Source: a bacterium (lineage in GTDB: Bacteria; CG2-30-53-67). Taken from it: a stretch of DNA of 60,318 nucleotides. The translations under genes were made by a program, and so were the position numbers. Shown here in pieces: positions 21,335-30,038 of this stretch (its first letter is position 1; each line of letters begins with the position of its first letter). The stretch spans positions 1 through 60,318 of the forward strand of contig CAKKPE010000002.1 of the NCBI GenBank assembly GCA_919901565.1, given 5' to 3'. The notes beneath the pieces are model-generated. The model was not told where the DNA came from. It ran no database searches and worked only from the letters and a program-made list of their open reading frames with translations.

Positions 21335-21502
21335 TAAGTGGTCCTGTTCGTAAATATGGTGACGTACCGAGAAGGTCGTAGGGCGGCCTCATCAAGGCGC
21401 GCGACTGAGGCGTACCCCTCTGGTACACCGCAAGGAGCGCAACGCCGAGGAGAACGCCCTACGGCATTCGAATGCCACCGTATTTACGAATAGGGCCACT
21501 AA
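21335..21502 (+). repeat. Dispersed repeat family B, copy 2 (full, 168 bp)
   Basis: Starts TAAGTGGTCCTGTTCGTAAA and ends TTTACGAATAGGGCCACTAA, i.e. terminal inverted repeats of about 27 bp, with inner arms TCGTAGGGCG and CGCCCTACGG. It lies inside the mreBCD-mrdA cluster; its last two A residues form part of the AAGGAGG ribosome-binding site of mrdA. Partial copies are at 3702-3810 and 41634-41658. Confidence 0.9.
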
Positions 21503-21514
21503 GGAGGTTTATGC

Positions 21515-23455
21515 GTGTTATTTAATGGAAACGAACAGGCAATGACTCCGTACCAGAGGCGGGTCAGGATACTCTCTGTTTTCTTAGGTTTTTTCTTTGT
21601 AATCCTGATCGCAAGGACCTGGTACCTTCAGATCATGAAGGGTGGCTACTTCAAGGACCGGTCTGAGAGGCAGCGGATCCGGATCGAGCGTGTCATCTCT
21701 CCAAGGGGAGAATTTGTCGACCGGAACGGCATTGTCCTTGGAGACACCAAGCCGGGATTCAATCTCACCATCACCCTGGAAGATGTTCAGGATTTGGATC
21801 AAACCCTGGAGCGTCTTTCCCATCTCCTTGGGATTCCTGCCGCCGATTTTCACCATACCATCCGGACCGCCCGGGAGAACGGGGTGAGGGTTTTTCAACC
21901 GATCCGGCTGCTTTCCAATGTGGATTGGGAGACCGTGGCCCTGATCGAAGTCAACCATATGGACCTTGGCGGGATTTCCATTACACCGGAACCCTTCAGG
22001 AACTACAGGGACGGCGATCTTTTTGCGCATCTCTTCGGGTATATCAGCGAGATCAATCCTGCAGAATTAAAGAGCGACACCTACCGGAGCTACAGGATCG
22101 GAGATGTGGTCGGGAAGACCGGCCTCGAAAAAAGCCTGGAATCCTCTCTCAAGGGGATGGATGGTGAACGCCAGATAGAGGTCAATTCTCTCGGGAGGGT
22201 CATCGAAGAGATCTCTTTCCGTCCGCCGGAGTCGGGCAGCCGGGCTGTTTTGACCATAGATTACGATCTTCAGAAGGCGCTCGAGGACGCCTTCGGGGAT
22301 CATGCAGGCGCCGCGGTGGTCATCAACCCGAACAACGGCGAGGTGCTTGCCATGATCAGCCGGCCGGCTTATGACCCCAACCTCTTTCCCGGAGGGATCG
22401 CAAAAGAGGAATGGAAGCATCTCATTATGGATCCCAATCACCCCCTGACCAACAAGGCCATATACGGACAATACCCCCCGGGATCGGTTTTCAAGATCGT
22501 CATGTCCATCGCCGCGCTCGAAGAGCACCGGGTATCACCGAAAGAAACCCTCTACTGCCGGGGGTACACCCCTTTCGGCGGAAGAGCTTACCGGTGCTGG
22601 AAAAAGCAAGGGCACGGCAGTGTCGATCTGTACCGTGCCATTGTGGAATCCTGTGATGTTTATTTTTATGAGATGGGCCAGAGGCTGGGGATCGACAAGA
22701 TCGCGTATTACGCAAAAGGTCTGGGCCTCGGCCATCTGACCGGGATAGCCGTAGACGGAGAGAAGCCGGGTCTGATCCCGACCCGGGAATGGAAAAAGAA
22801 GGCCACCGGGGAACCCTGGTATCCCGGTGAAAATCTGAGCGCCGCCATCGGCCAGGGATTTGTCCTCGTCACGCCGCTCCAGCTCGCCAATCTGATCGCT
22901 GCCGTGGCCAACGGCGGGACCGTCTATCAGCCCCAGCTGGTCAAGCGCATAGAAAATTATAAGGGGGAGACGCTGCAGGCATTCTCCCCGCAGGTTCTCT
23001 CCCAGATCCGGATTTCTCCGGAGACCCTGAGTATGGTCCGGAATGCCCTGGAAAGCGTGGTTTCGGAGCCGCAGGGGACAGGGGGCAAGGCACGGATTAA
23101 TGGAATTCGAATTGCCGGCAAGACGGGCACGGCCCAGGTCATCCGGATGAAGCAGCAAGGTGAAAAAATGAGCGAAGCGCTTGCGGAAAAGTTCCAGGAC
23201 CACGCCTGGTTTGTCGCGTGCGGTCCCATGGAAAAACCCGAAATTGCCGCAGCCGTCATCATGGAGCACGGCGGTCATGGAGGATCTGCAGCGGCCCCCA
23301 TTGTCAGGAAGGTCATGGAGGCCTATTTCAAGAAGACCGGGCGGATTGCGGAACCCCCGAAGGATGTAACATCGGCAGCCCGGCAGCCCGGGATGCGCCT
23401 TTCACAGGTTGCGGACCTGGTTCGGATCAGCGGAGAACCCGCAAAGAAAAGGTAG
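21515..23455 (+). CDS. mrdA: Penicillin-binding protein 2 (elongasome transpeptidase)
   Basis: A 646-residue bitopic class B PBP that cross-links peptidoglycan during elongation. One N-terminal helix (RILSVFLGFFFVILIA) precedes the pedestal domain (ISPRGEFVDRNGIVLGD). The transpeptidase has the SxxK in PPGSVFKIVMS, the SxN-equivalent ESCDVYFYEMGQ, and KTGTAQ. The start is GTG 21515 with AAGGAGG 7 bp upstream; ATG 21511 is closed by a stop after four codons. It works with RodA encoded downstream. Confidence 0.96.
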   Translation: MLFNGNEQAMTPYQRRVRILSVFLGFFFVILIARTWYLQIMKGGYFKDRSERQRIRIERVISPRGEFVDRNGIVLGDTKPGFNLTITLEDVQDLDQTLERLSHLLGIPAADFHHTIRTARENGVRVFQPIRLLSNVDWETVALIEVNHMDLGGISITPEPFRNYRDGDLFAHLFGYISEINPAELKSDTYRSYRIGDVVGKTGLEKSLESSLKGMDGERQIEVNSLGRVIEEISFRPPESGSRAVLTIDYDLQKALEDAFGDHAGAAVVINPNNGEVLAMISRPAYDPNLFPGGIAKEEWKHLIMDPNHPLTNKAIYGQYPPGSVFKIVMSIAALEEHRVSPKETLYCRGYTPFGGRAYRCWKKQGHGSVDLYRAIVESCDVYFYEMGQRLGIDKIAYYAKGLGLGHLTGIAVDGEKPGLIPTREWKKKATGEPWYPGENLSAAIGQGFVLVTPLQLANLIAAVANGGTVYQPQLVKRIENYKGETLQAFSPQVLSQIRISPETLSMVRNALESVVSEPQGTGGKARINGIRIAGKTGTAQVIRMKQQGEKMSEALAEKFQDHAWFVACGPMEKPEIAAAVIMEHGGHGGSAAAPIVRKVMEAYFKKTGRIAEPPKDVTSAARQPGMRLSQVADLVRISGEPAKKR

Positions 23456-23501
23456 GCTCTTTTTCAGATCGAGTGGGTAAGTTAATATAGACAAAAAAGA
23501 A

Positions 23502-23712
23502 TGTCATCCCCGAGTGCTTTTATCGGGGATATGGTTCCCCGATCAAGTCGAGGACAAGTTTGAAGTATCGCGAACAAACAATACTATTTAAGAAATGGAA
23601 CAGGGCATGGAAAATTGCCTTGCTTGAAAAAAATAATCCTGAATGGCGGGATTTATATTGTGATTTGATAAAGTTAAGTATATATCCCCGATAGAAACAT
23701 TCGGGGATGACA
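23502..23712. mobile_element. MITE-like element with 31-bp terminal inverted repeats
   Basis: TGTCATCCCCGA at 23502 opens a 31-bp end that matches, inverted with three mismatches, the end at 23682-23712 (closing TCGGGGATGACA). The 211-bp unit sits between mrdA and rodA and contains a coding relic of a GIY-YIG nuclease. The remaining parts of the 326-bp spacer (23456-23501 and 23713-23781) show no further feature except AAGGTAAG before rodA. Confidence 0.85.
23563..23694 (+). pseudogene. C-terminal relic of a GIY-YIG endonuclease
   Basis: Reading from 23563 gives about 43 codons ending at TAG 23692-23694, with KKWNRAWKIALLEKNNPEW followed by RDLY. This is the C-terminal end of small COG2827-type GIY-YIG proteins, which usually have REKQIKKWNRAWK...IEKxNPEWxDLY. 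The N-terminal nuclease part is missing. The relic lies wholly inside the inverted-repeat element, with the last codons formed by the right terminal repeat. Confidence 0.75.
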
Positions 23713-23781
23713 GGAGAAACGAAACATTCGGGTGCAATTGGGTTACTCACCTGAAATGAGAAAGAACCATAAGGTAAGACC

Positions 23782-24882
23782 ATGCTCGATCGAAGACTGA
23801 TTACACATTTTGATTTCGGGTTTTTATTTCTGATCCTCTTTCTTTCGTTGATCGGGGTCGGGGCCATCTACAGTGCCTCTCATTTTGCCGGAAGCCCGCC
23901 GTCGGCCCTTTATCTGAAACAGCTCAACTGGATCGGATTCGGCCTCCTTGCACTCCTGGTAGCGGCTTCCGTCCATTACCAGACCATTCAGCGTTATGCC
24001 TACGTCATTTATGCCGTATCGGTCTTCCTGCTCATCATCGTCGCCGTCAAGGGAAAAGTCGGGATGGGAGCCCAGCGGTGGATTGATATCGGTCCGCTGA
24101 CCCTCCAGCCTTCGGAGTTGACCAAGATCGCTTTGATTCTGGCCCTGTCCAGATATATTTCAGATACACGGGACCGCGGGGAGATTACCCTCAGGAATTA
24201 CGGAGTCATGGGCGTCATCATCGGCATCCCATTGTTTCTGGTGGTCAGGCAGCCTGACCTGGGGACCACACTGATGCTGCTCCTCATTTCCATGACCCTG
24301 ATTTTTATAGCCGGCATTCCCATAAAGATCCTTCTGGTCGGCGGGATAGCTTCGCTGGGTGCGGTCCCCTTCCTCTGGCGCTTCCTCAAGGATTATCAGA
24401 AGCAGAGACTCCTGGTTTTTTTGAAACCGGACCTGGACCCGAGCGGCGCCGGCTACCACATCATCCAATCGAAGATCGCCATCGGTTCCGGCGGGTTTCT
24501 TGGGAAAGGGATTCTCCATGGGACACAGAGCCAGCTCAGGTTTATCCCGGAGCAGCACACGGACTTCATCTTCTCGGTCATCGCCGAAGAGACCGGCTTC
24601 ATCGGCGTGCTGGTCCTGCTCCTGCTATTCGCCTATTTTATTTTCTGGGGAATCAGCTTTGCCCTTAAGGCCCCTGATGACTTCAGTACGCTGACCATCG
24701 CCGGACTGGTCAGCATGATTGCCTATTATGTCTTTGTCAATATCGGGATGACCTCAGGGGTCTTCCCGGTGGTCGGCATCCCCCTCCCATTCATCAGCTA
24801 CGGCGGGTCTGCCCTGATCGCCCTCTTCATCGCGGCCGGGCTGATCCTGAACATCCGTATGCGGCGCTTTCAGAGCGGATAA
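23782..24882 (+). CDS. rodA: Rod shape-determining protein RodA (SEDS glycosyltransferase)
   Basis: A 366-residue polytopic membrane protein with about ten helices that polymerises lipid II in the elongasome with PBP2. Signatures are AQRWIDIGPLTLQPSELTKI, VRQPDLGTTL, IAIGSGGFLGKG, FIPEQHTDFIFSVIAEETGF and the end GIPLPFISYGGSAL. AAGGTAAG precedes ATG 23782. It is the last gene of the mre cluster. Confidence 0.96.
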   Translation: MLDRRLITHFDFGFLFLILFLSLIGVGAIYSASHFAGSPPSALYLKQLNWIGFGLLALLVAASVHYQTIQRYAYVIYAVSVFLLIIVAVKGKVGMGAQRWIDIGPLTLQPSELTKIALILALSRYISDTRDRGEITLRNYGVMGVIIGIPLFLVVRQPDLGTTLMLLLISMTLIFIAGIPIKILLVGGIASLGAVPFLWRFLKDYQKQRLLVFLKPDLDPSGAGYHIIQSKIAIGSGGFLGKGILHGTQSQLRFIPEQHTDFIFSVIAEETGFIGVLVLLLLFAYFIFWGISFALKAPDDFSTLTIAGLVSMIAYYVFVNIGMTSGVFPVVGIPLPFISYGGSALIALFIAAGLILNIRMRRFQSG

Positions 24883-25057
24883 AGGCAAGACGCACCTCGT
24901 TCATTGGGAAAAATTGTTCTTTACATTTTGGTGGATTATAGAGAAAATGATTGAGGATTTTATCCGGTTTGGCCTCCCGCGAGAGGTCGAGTGAGAGCGT
25001 CAAAATAGGCGTGTCCGGCCGTCTTAACGAACCAGAAAATGCGGAGGAATCTCTTCC

Positions 25058-25927
25058 TTGCTCAAAGCCATCATCATTTCCATGCGGCCTGACCAGTGGA
25101 TAAAAAATCTTTTTGTCCTGGCCCCCCTGCTTTTTTCGCGAAGCCTTCTTGATTTTGAGATGTTTTTTGCAGCCTTCCTCGGCTTTCTCATTTTCTGTGG
25201 CGCATCCGGGGCGATCTACCTGATCAATGACGTGAAAGACATTGAAGAAGACCGTTCTCATCCGGAAAAAGCAACACGGCCCATCGCCTCCGGCAGGCTT
25301 TCGGTCATGGCGGCAGTGGTTTCGGCGATTCTCCTTTCCGGCCTCTGTCTGGGTGCAAGTTGGTTTCTGTTCCCCCGTTTCGCGACGATCCTCCTGGTAT
25401 ATCTTACCTTGAATCTCCTCTACTCTTTCATCTTGAAGGAGCTTGTCATTATTGATGTCATGACGATATCTGCGGGCTTTGTGCTTCGTGTGCTGGCCGG
25501 CTCAGCGGTTATCAACGTACCGACATCCCAATGGGTGCTTATCTGTACGGCATTCATAGCACTCTTCCTCGGCTTCTCGAAAAGGCGTCACGAACTCATC
25601 ATACAGGAAAACAGCGCTGTGTCCTCGCGCAAGGTCCTTTCTCACTACAGCCCTTACTTCCTCGATCAAATGATCGCAGTGGTGACGGCCTCTACGGTCA
25701 TGTCCTATGCCCTCTATACCGTATCCGAAGAGACAGTTGAAAAGTTCCAGACTTCAAATCTGATCTATACCATTCCCTTCGTGCTCTACGGTATTTTCCG
25801 CTATCTTTATCTGGTGCATCAGAAGGACCGGGGGGAGAGTCCCGCACAAATCATGCTCAGCGATAAGCCGATGATGCTTAATGTCATCTTGTGGGTTGTT
25901 GTCGTGTTGGCAGTTCTGTACCAATGA
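25058..25927 (+). CDS. UbiA-family prenyltransferase (decaprenyl-phosphate phosphoribosyltransferase-like)
   Basis: A 289-residue polytopic protein of the UbiA superfamily. The start (LKAIIISMRPDQWIKNLFVLAPLLF) and the metal-binding NDVKDIEEDRSHPEKATRPIASG fit the DPPR-synthase-like branch, which transfers phosphoribose to a polyprenyl phosphate, giving a lipid-linked pentose donor. TTG 25058 is preferred because the residues before ATG 25080 are conserved in the family; GGAGG lies 10 bp upstream. It precedes a DUF362 gene by 21 bp. Other UbiA substrates cannot be excluded. Confidence 0.8.
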   Translation: MLKAIIISMRPDQWIKNLFVLAPLLFSRSLLDFEMFFAAFLGFLIFCGASGAIYLINDVKDIEEDRSHPEKATRPIASGRLSVMAAVVSAILLSGLCLGASWFLFPRFATILLVYLTLNLLYSFILKELVIIDVMTISAGFVLRVLAGSAVINVPTSQWVLICTAFIALFLGFSKRRHELIIQENSAVSSRKVLSHYSPYFLDQMIAVVTASTVMSYALYTVSEETVEKFQTSNLIYTIPFVLYGIFRYLYLVHQKDRGESPAQIMLSDKPMMLNVILWVVVVLAVLYQ

Positions 25928-25948
25928 AAGATAAATGGGAATGCCATT

Positions 25949-27031
25949 ATGAAACCAAAGGTTGCTGTCGTTAAGACGAGACCGGAGACCGTACTGGAAG
26001 ACTATAAGAGGCTCTTGCGCCTTGCGGAATATGAAACGTTCCTGCCCAAGGACAAGGACACCGCGCTCAAGATCAACATCTCATGGGAGGTCTATTTTCC
26101 GGCGTGCTCCACGCCGCCCTGGCAATTGGAGGGCGTGATCCGGACCATGCTTGATGACGGCTACTCCAGGGAGCTCATGCATGCCTGCCACAACCGGACC
26201 GTGGTGGTCTCTGCCAGGAAAGGGGAAATCAACAACAAGCACAAGCCGATCGTAGAGAAGTACGGGTTGCGGAATATCCATCTCTACGAAGGAGAAGAGT
26301 GGATACGCTACGAGCCCAAAGGGGAACTGCTGGTCCTCGACAAAATCTTTCCGGATGGGATCAAGATTCCCAAGCGGTTTATCGGTGAGAACATTATCCA
26401 TCTTCCCACCATGAAGACCCATGTTTTCACCACCATGACCGGGGCCATGAAGAACGCCTTCGGTGGGCTCTTGAACGAAAAACGGCACTGGACTCACAGC
26501 GTGATCCATGAAACCCTGGTGGATCTTCTCATGATCCAGAAGGAGATCCACACCGGTATCTTTGCGGTCATGGACGGGACCCTCGCCGGGGACGGGCCCG
26601 GGCCGAGGTGCATGGTCCCCCTGGAAAAAAATTACATCCTTGCCGGCGCGGACCAGGTCGCCATCGACGCCATTGCCGCCAAGATGATGGGATTTGACCC
26701 CCTCTCCCTGAAATTCATCAGGCTGGCCCACGAACGGGGGCTCGGCGTCGGTGACCCCGCAGAGATTGAAGTGGTTGGCGAGGATATCTCCGGCGTGAAC
26801 TTTCACTTTCACGGCAATGAGAACACTCTGGCCAGCCGGGGCCAGAAATTGATCTACCATGGGTGGCTGAACCCCCTGGAAAAGCTCATGCTGCGAACCT
26901 TCCTGGTCCCCTGGTCCTACGCCGCATCCCGGTTTTACCATGACCTCTACTGGTATCCTTTTATTGGAAAGAAAAGGATAGGTGAGATTCGGAATACGCA
27001 GTGGGGGGAGCTTTTTGAGAAGTATCAATGA
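25949..27031 (+). CDS. DUF362 domain protein
   Basis: A 360-residue soluble protein. FIGENIIHLPTMKTHVFTTMTGAMKNAFGGLL and AGADQVAIDAIAAKMMGFDPLSLKFI mark the DUF362 core (about residues 130-290). No ferredoxin-type Cys cluster is present, unlike in some DUF362 proteins. The function of the family is not established. The C-terminus (LRTFLVPWSYAASRFYHDLYW) is hydrophobic/aromatic and could contact membrane. It is probably cotranscribed with the UbiA-family gene. Confidence 0.85.
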   Translation: MKPKVAVVKTRPETVLEDYKRLLRLAEYETFLPKDKDTALKINISWEVYFPACSTPPWQLEGVIRTMLDDGYSRELMHACHNRTVVVSARKGEINNKHKPIVEKYGLRNIHLYEGEEWIRYEPKGELLVLDKIFPDGIKIPKRFIGENIIHLPTMKTHVFTTMTGAMKNAFGGLLNEKRHWTHSVIHETLVDLLMIQKEIHTGIFAVMDGTLAGDGPGPRCMVPLEKNYILAGADQVAIDAIAAKMMGFDPLSLKFIRLAHERGLGVGDPAEIEVVGEDISGVNFHFHGNENTLASRGQKLIYHGWLNPLEKLMLRTFLVPWSYAASRFYHDLYWYPFIGKKRIGEIRNTQWGELFEKYQ

Positions 27032-27055
27032 AATATTAATGCATGACAAAAAATA

Positions 27056-27125
27056 TTAGCCACTAATTGACACAAATAAACAACAGCCTTTCCCTTGTGT
27101 AGATTCGTGTTCATTCGTGGCAAAA
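27056..27125. repeat. Short palindromic repeat (GCCACTAATTGACAC / GTTCATTCGTGGC)
   Basis: Two arms of about 22 bp, at 27056-27077 and 27103-27125, are imperfect inverted repeats separated by 25 bp, between convergent DUF362 and methyltransferase-like genes. The right arm and the following CTCTGTGGTCTGTGGTGA resemble a common bacterial dispersed palindrome. It may act as a bidirectional transcription-stop structure. Confidence 0.6.
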
Positions 27126-27177
27126 AGGTTTTTCTCTGTGGTCTGTGGTGAAACAGTATTTGCCCTTCGGTAAGATC

Positions 27178-27750
27178 TTAAGAAGCGAAATAGCGGTAGA
27201 TGAGGACCGCTAAGGCGATGAGCAGTCCGGCGTTAACGATATGTTCCCCGTTCCTTACCCACTGGGATGCGGCCCACCCGCCAGGGCCGGTTTCATAGGG
27301 CGTCAGCCTCGGCCACATGGCGCGTACATGCGCTTTGTACTGGATGAAATCATCGCCGAAGAGCTTGTGCAGGGTCCGTTCCTCCTTGCGGATACTGGGA
27401 ACATAGAGCCAGAGGTAGAGTACCGCGAAGGCCGCAAAGGACCATGCCCGGCCCGAAAGGATGCAGAACCCGAGGGCGATCAATACATTGCCCACGTAAA
27501 GCGGGTTCCGCACAAAGGCATAAGGACCTGTGGTGGCGAGCTCCCTGTCTTTTTTCACGTAACCCCCGGCCCAGAAGCGAATCGCCGTTCCGAGCAGGGC
27601 CAGGGCCGCTCCCAAGGCGACCGTCCCGCCGCCTCCGGGCCGACCAATCACGGTCAGGAAGATGATAAACCCGATCCCCACCACCTGCCGGATGGCATGG
27701 GGGCGCCGGGTTTTCTTGGCTATGTATGACAAGGTGTCTTCCACGTGCAT
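27178..27750 (-). CDS. Isoprenylcysteine carboxyl methyltransferase (ICMT/PEMT-like) membrane protein
   Basis: A 190-residue protein with about five hydrophobic segments. The conserved TTGPYAFVRNPLYVGNVLIALGF and the later EERTLHKLFGDDFIQYKAHV are the ICMT/PEMT-family SAM-binding signature. Bacterial members methylate lipids, isoprenoids or unknown membrane substrates. The start could be ATG 27750 or GTG 27744; the AGGAG upstream is better spaced for the GTG. It is convergent with the UbiA/DUF362 pair. Confidence 0.83.
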   Translation of the reverse strand: MHVEDTLSYIAKKTRRPHAIRQVVGIGFIIFLTVIGRPGGGGTVALGAALALLGTAIRFWAGGYVKKDRELATTGPYAFVRNPLYVGNVLIALGFCILSGRAWSFAAFAVLYLWLYVPSIRKEERTLHKLFGDDFIQYKAHVRAMWPRLTPYETGPGGWAASQWVRNGEHIVNAGLLIALAVLIYRYFAS

Positions 27751-28391
27751 TCTCCTTTGAGAAAATTACGTTTGTTACTATATCATAATTAAAAGAGGAG
27801 AGAAACAGATTTCTATTTTATAGGCCAATGAAAGATTGCAATGCTCCAGAATTTAAGGAATTCTCTGTCGAAAAGATGTTTAGATTGAGCTGGATGGGGT
27901 TGGTAGCGGTGGTTCTATTCAGGGAAATAGGTTGCCGTTCAGCCTCAATCCTTTCTTGCAGGCGACTATAGAGTTCTCAATTCATTCAGAGCTAATTATT
28001 AGCAAACAGGGCGATTCTCGGTTCCTCAAGGAAGAAAAGGGTGTCCCTTTCCCGGCCTGACCTTACCATGATCTGTTGCGATGTCCTCGGTCCCCAGCCA
28101 AAAAAACATTACAAAGGCCAATATATTGTCAATATTTCTTCAAACGATTGTTTTTGATTGACAAGAGACTAAATCCGATGTTATTCTTTAAAAATATTAA
28201 AGGATGCAACTTCCAATTATAAAAGGTGTAAGACTAGAAACGGGGAACGTTTACAGCAGCTCAAATACACATACGAAAAAGGCCCGGCGAATGATAGCCC
28301 GCGATACTGCGGGTTATTGAGATCCGGTAATTCTATTCAGGCGCAAGTTGTTTTTCTCAGAAGAATGCAACTGCAACGTAAGAATTCGGCT
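27751..28391. other. 641-bp intergenic region, mostly featureless
   Basis: Between divergently arranged genes. A small hairpin (AGCCCGC-GATACT-GCGGGTT, 28296-28315) lies in the presumed leader of the dockerin gene. An open stretch of about 49 codons from ATG 27828 has no recognisable similarity and no ribosome-binding site. I found no riboswitch, tRNA, sigma-54 site or repeat here. Confidence 0.5.
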
Positions 28392-29858
28392 ATGAAAACA
28401 TCACGTAGAGTCCTTGCAGTTCTTGCATATATGGTAATCTCCTCTCTTTCATCGCCAACACATGCTGAACTTGAATCTCGCCTCGGCGGTAAGGCGTATT
28501 ACGACACAGTGCTGAATATCACCTGGCAGACCGATGCGAATGCAATCTCAGGAACCGCATGGGACGATGGGTCTTCAACGACAGATGGTTTTGTAAGCTG
28601 GCTTTCTGCGAAAAATTGGGTGAGCGGTCTTCAAATTAACGGGATTAGCGGTTGGAGATTGCCAAATATGGATATTGATGGCAACCAGGTAATTGTTGAT
28701 TGCCGTTATGCCTCCGAGACTGATTGTCGAGATAACGAATACGGGTATATGTACGAACACAATGGTGTGAGTGCAGTGAATCCCGGCCAATTTTCCGTAC
28801 CAGCTTATGCATTTTGGTCCATGACGGTGTATTTGCCTTTACCTAACTTGGTTTGGGAATTCAATATGGACAACGGGATTCAGCATCCGCTTGGCAAAAG
28901 CTATACTCGCCATGCGTGGGCCGTGCGTGATGGCGACGTTGCGCTTTACAAGAATGGCGTCCCGAACATTACACTTGGGACCATTGATTACGGGCAACCT
29001 ACCTATGTGACTTATGATAACTTTGCCGTTACTGAAGCAGGCGTCATGGTTGGTATGGAATGGTTAGGGTCGGAGCCCGCCGCCGGTTATTATCTGGGAA
29101 CAGACTTCAGCATATATAGCGGTCCTCCGAACCCAGGGAACCTTATTGTATCAGGGAATGCTACGGCTGTCCGCAGGGATACAGGTATTGTCTTGGCCAA
29201 TGGAGAGTCTGTCTATGAGTACAGCATAACAGGCTTACAGGCTTCACTGGCGCCTACAGCTACCTACTATCTTGGTTTGACCCAAAATGGTCTCGGGGAA
29301 GGGGCCGGCTGGGTAAGAGCATCCGACTCACTATTCGCAAATGGTGTATATCAGTCCATCAATGGCACGCTTAACGGCCCATTTGCCGGTGATACATACT
29401 TCCGAATTGTAGGCTATGTCTCTCCGGATACTGACGGTGATGGTATTGTCGATGCCTTGGATACAGACGACGACAATGACGGACTCCTGGACATCTATGA
29501 AACCAACACGGGAAGCTATGTCAGCCCCACCGACACGGGATCCGATCCTCTGAACCCCGACACGGACGGCGACACCTACCACGACGGCATCGAAGTCGTC
29601 CTGGGTTCCGATCCCAATATTTTCCTGTCGGTGCCCAGTTATGAACCGGGAGATATCGCACCGCGCGGCGCCCCGGACGGAATTGTCGATATGGCCGATG
29701 CCTTGCTGGCCATGAGAATCGCCATGGGCCAGATTTTACCGTCCGCAGCCGAAATGGTCCGGGCCGATGTGGCTCCGTTGGCCGGTCCCGACGGTAAACT
29801 GGACGTGGCCGATGCCCTCCTGATCATGCGAAAAGCCTTGGGGCTGATCACTTTCTGA
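28392..29858 (+). CDS. Secreted DUF1566-like protein with C-terminal dockerin
   Basis: A 488-residue exported protein. A signal peptide (VLAVLAYMVISSLSSPTHA) precedes a DUF1566/Lcl-like domain (TWQTDANAISGTAWDD, WLSAKNWVSGLQINGISGWRLPN). A beta-rich middle leads to a thrombospondin type 3-like Ca2+-binding segment (DTDGDGIVDALDTDDDNDG) and a dockerin with two repeats (APDGIVDMADALLAMRIA and GPDGKLDVADALLIMRKALG). It lacks a PEP-CTERM tail, so it may attach by dockerin-cohesin contact. ATG 28392 gives a clean signal peptide; the frame is open 25 codons further upstream. Confidence 0.82.
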   Translation: MKTSRRVLAVLAYMVISSLSSPTHAELESRLGGKAYYDTVLNITWQTDANAISGTAWDDGSSTTDGFVSWLSAKNWVSGLQINGISGWRLPNMDIDGNQVIVDCRYASETDCRDNEYGYMYEHNGVSAVNPGQFSVPAYAFWSMTVYLPLPNLVWEFNMDNGIQHPLGKSYTRHAWAVRDGDVALYKNGVPNITLGTIDYGQPTYVTYDNFAVTEAGVMVGMEWLGSEPAAGYYLGTDFSIYSGPPNPGNLIVSGNATAVRRDTGIVLANGESVYEYSITGLQASLAPTATYYLGLTQNGLGEGAGWVRASDSLFANGVYQSINGTLNGPFAGDTYFRIVGYVSPDTDGDGIVDALDTDDDNDGLLDIYETNTGSYVSPTDTGSDPLNPDTDGDTYHDGIEVVLGSDPNIFLSVPSYEPGDIAPRGAPDGIVDMADALLAMRIAMGQILPSAAEMVRADVAPLAGPDGKLDVADALLIMRKALGLITF

Positions 29859-30038
29859 ACCCCTCCAGACCATCCCTGCAGTGAATAAAACCCCAATACT
29901 TTCGATCGGCTGGTTTCAGCGCCAGAAGTACTGCTCATTGAGCTATTCCCGGCAACCAGAAATCTCTTGAGAGAGAAAAGAAAATATGATAGGGTGCCAA
30001 GTCAACGATCACTGAGTTCATCTGGAGGGAATGATTAT

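Noticed and set aside
26081-27049. A 322-codon minus-strand open frame opposite the DUF362 gene
   Set aside because: The DUF362 protein is well supported on the plus strand; the antisense translation has no domain features.
27895-27915. Sigma-54 site CTGGATGGGGTTGG upstream of the dockerin gene
   Set aside because: The GG-N10-GC spacing and the -12 TTGC element are missing, and no enhancer boxes lie upstream.
28200-28391. Cyclic-di-GMP or related riboswitch before the dockerin gene
   Set aside because: Only a small GC hairpin is present; the conserved GEMM sequence blocks are absent.
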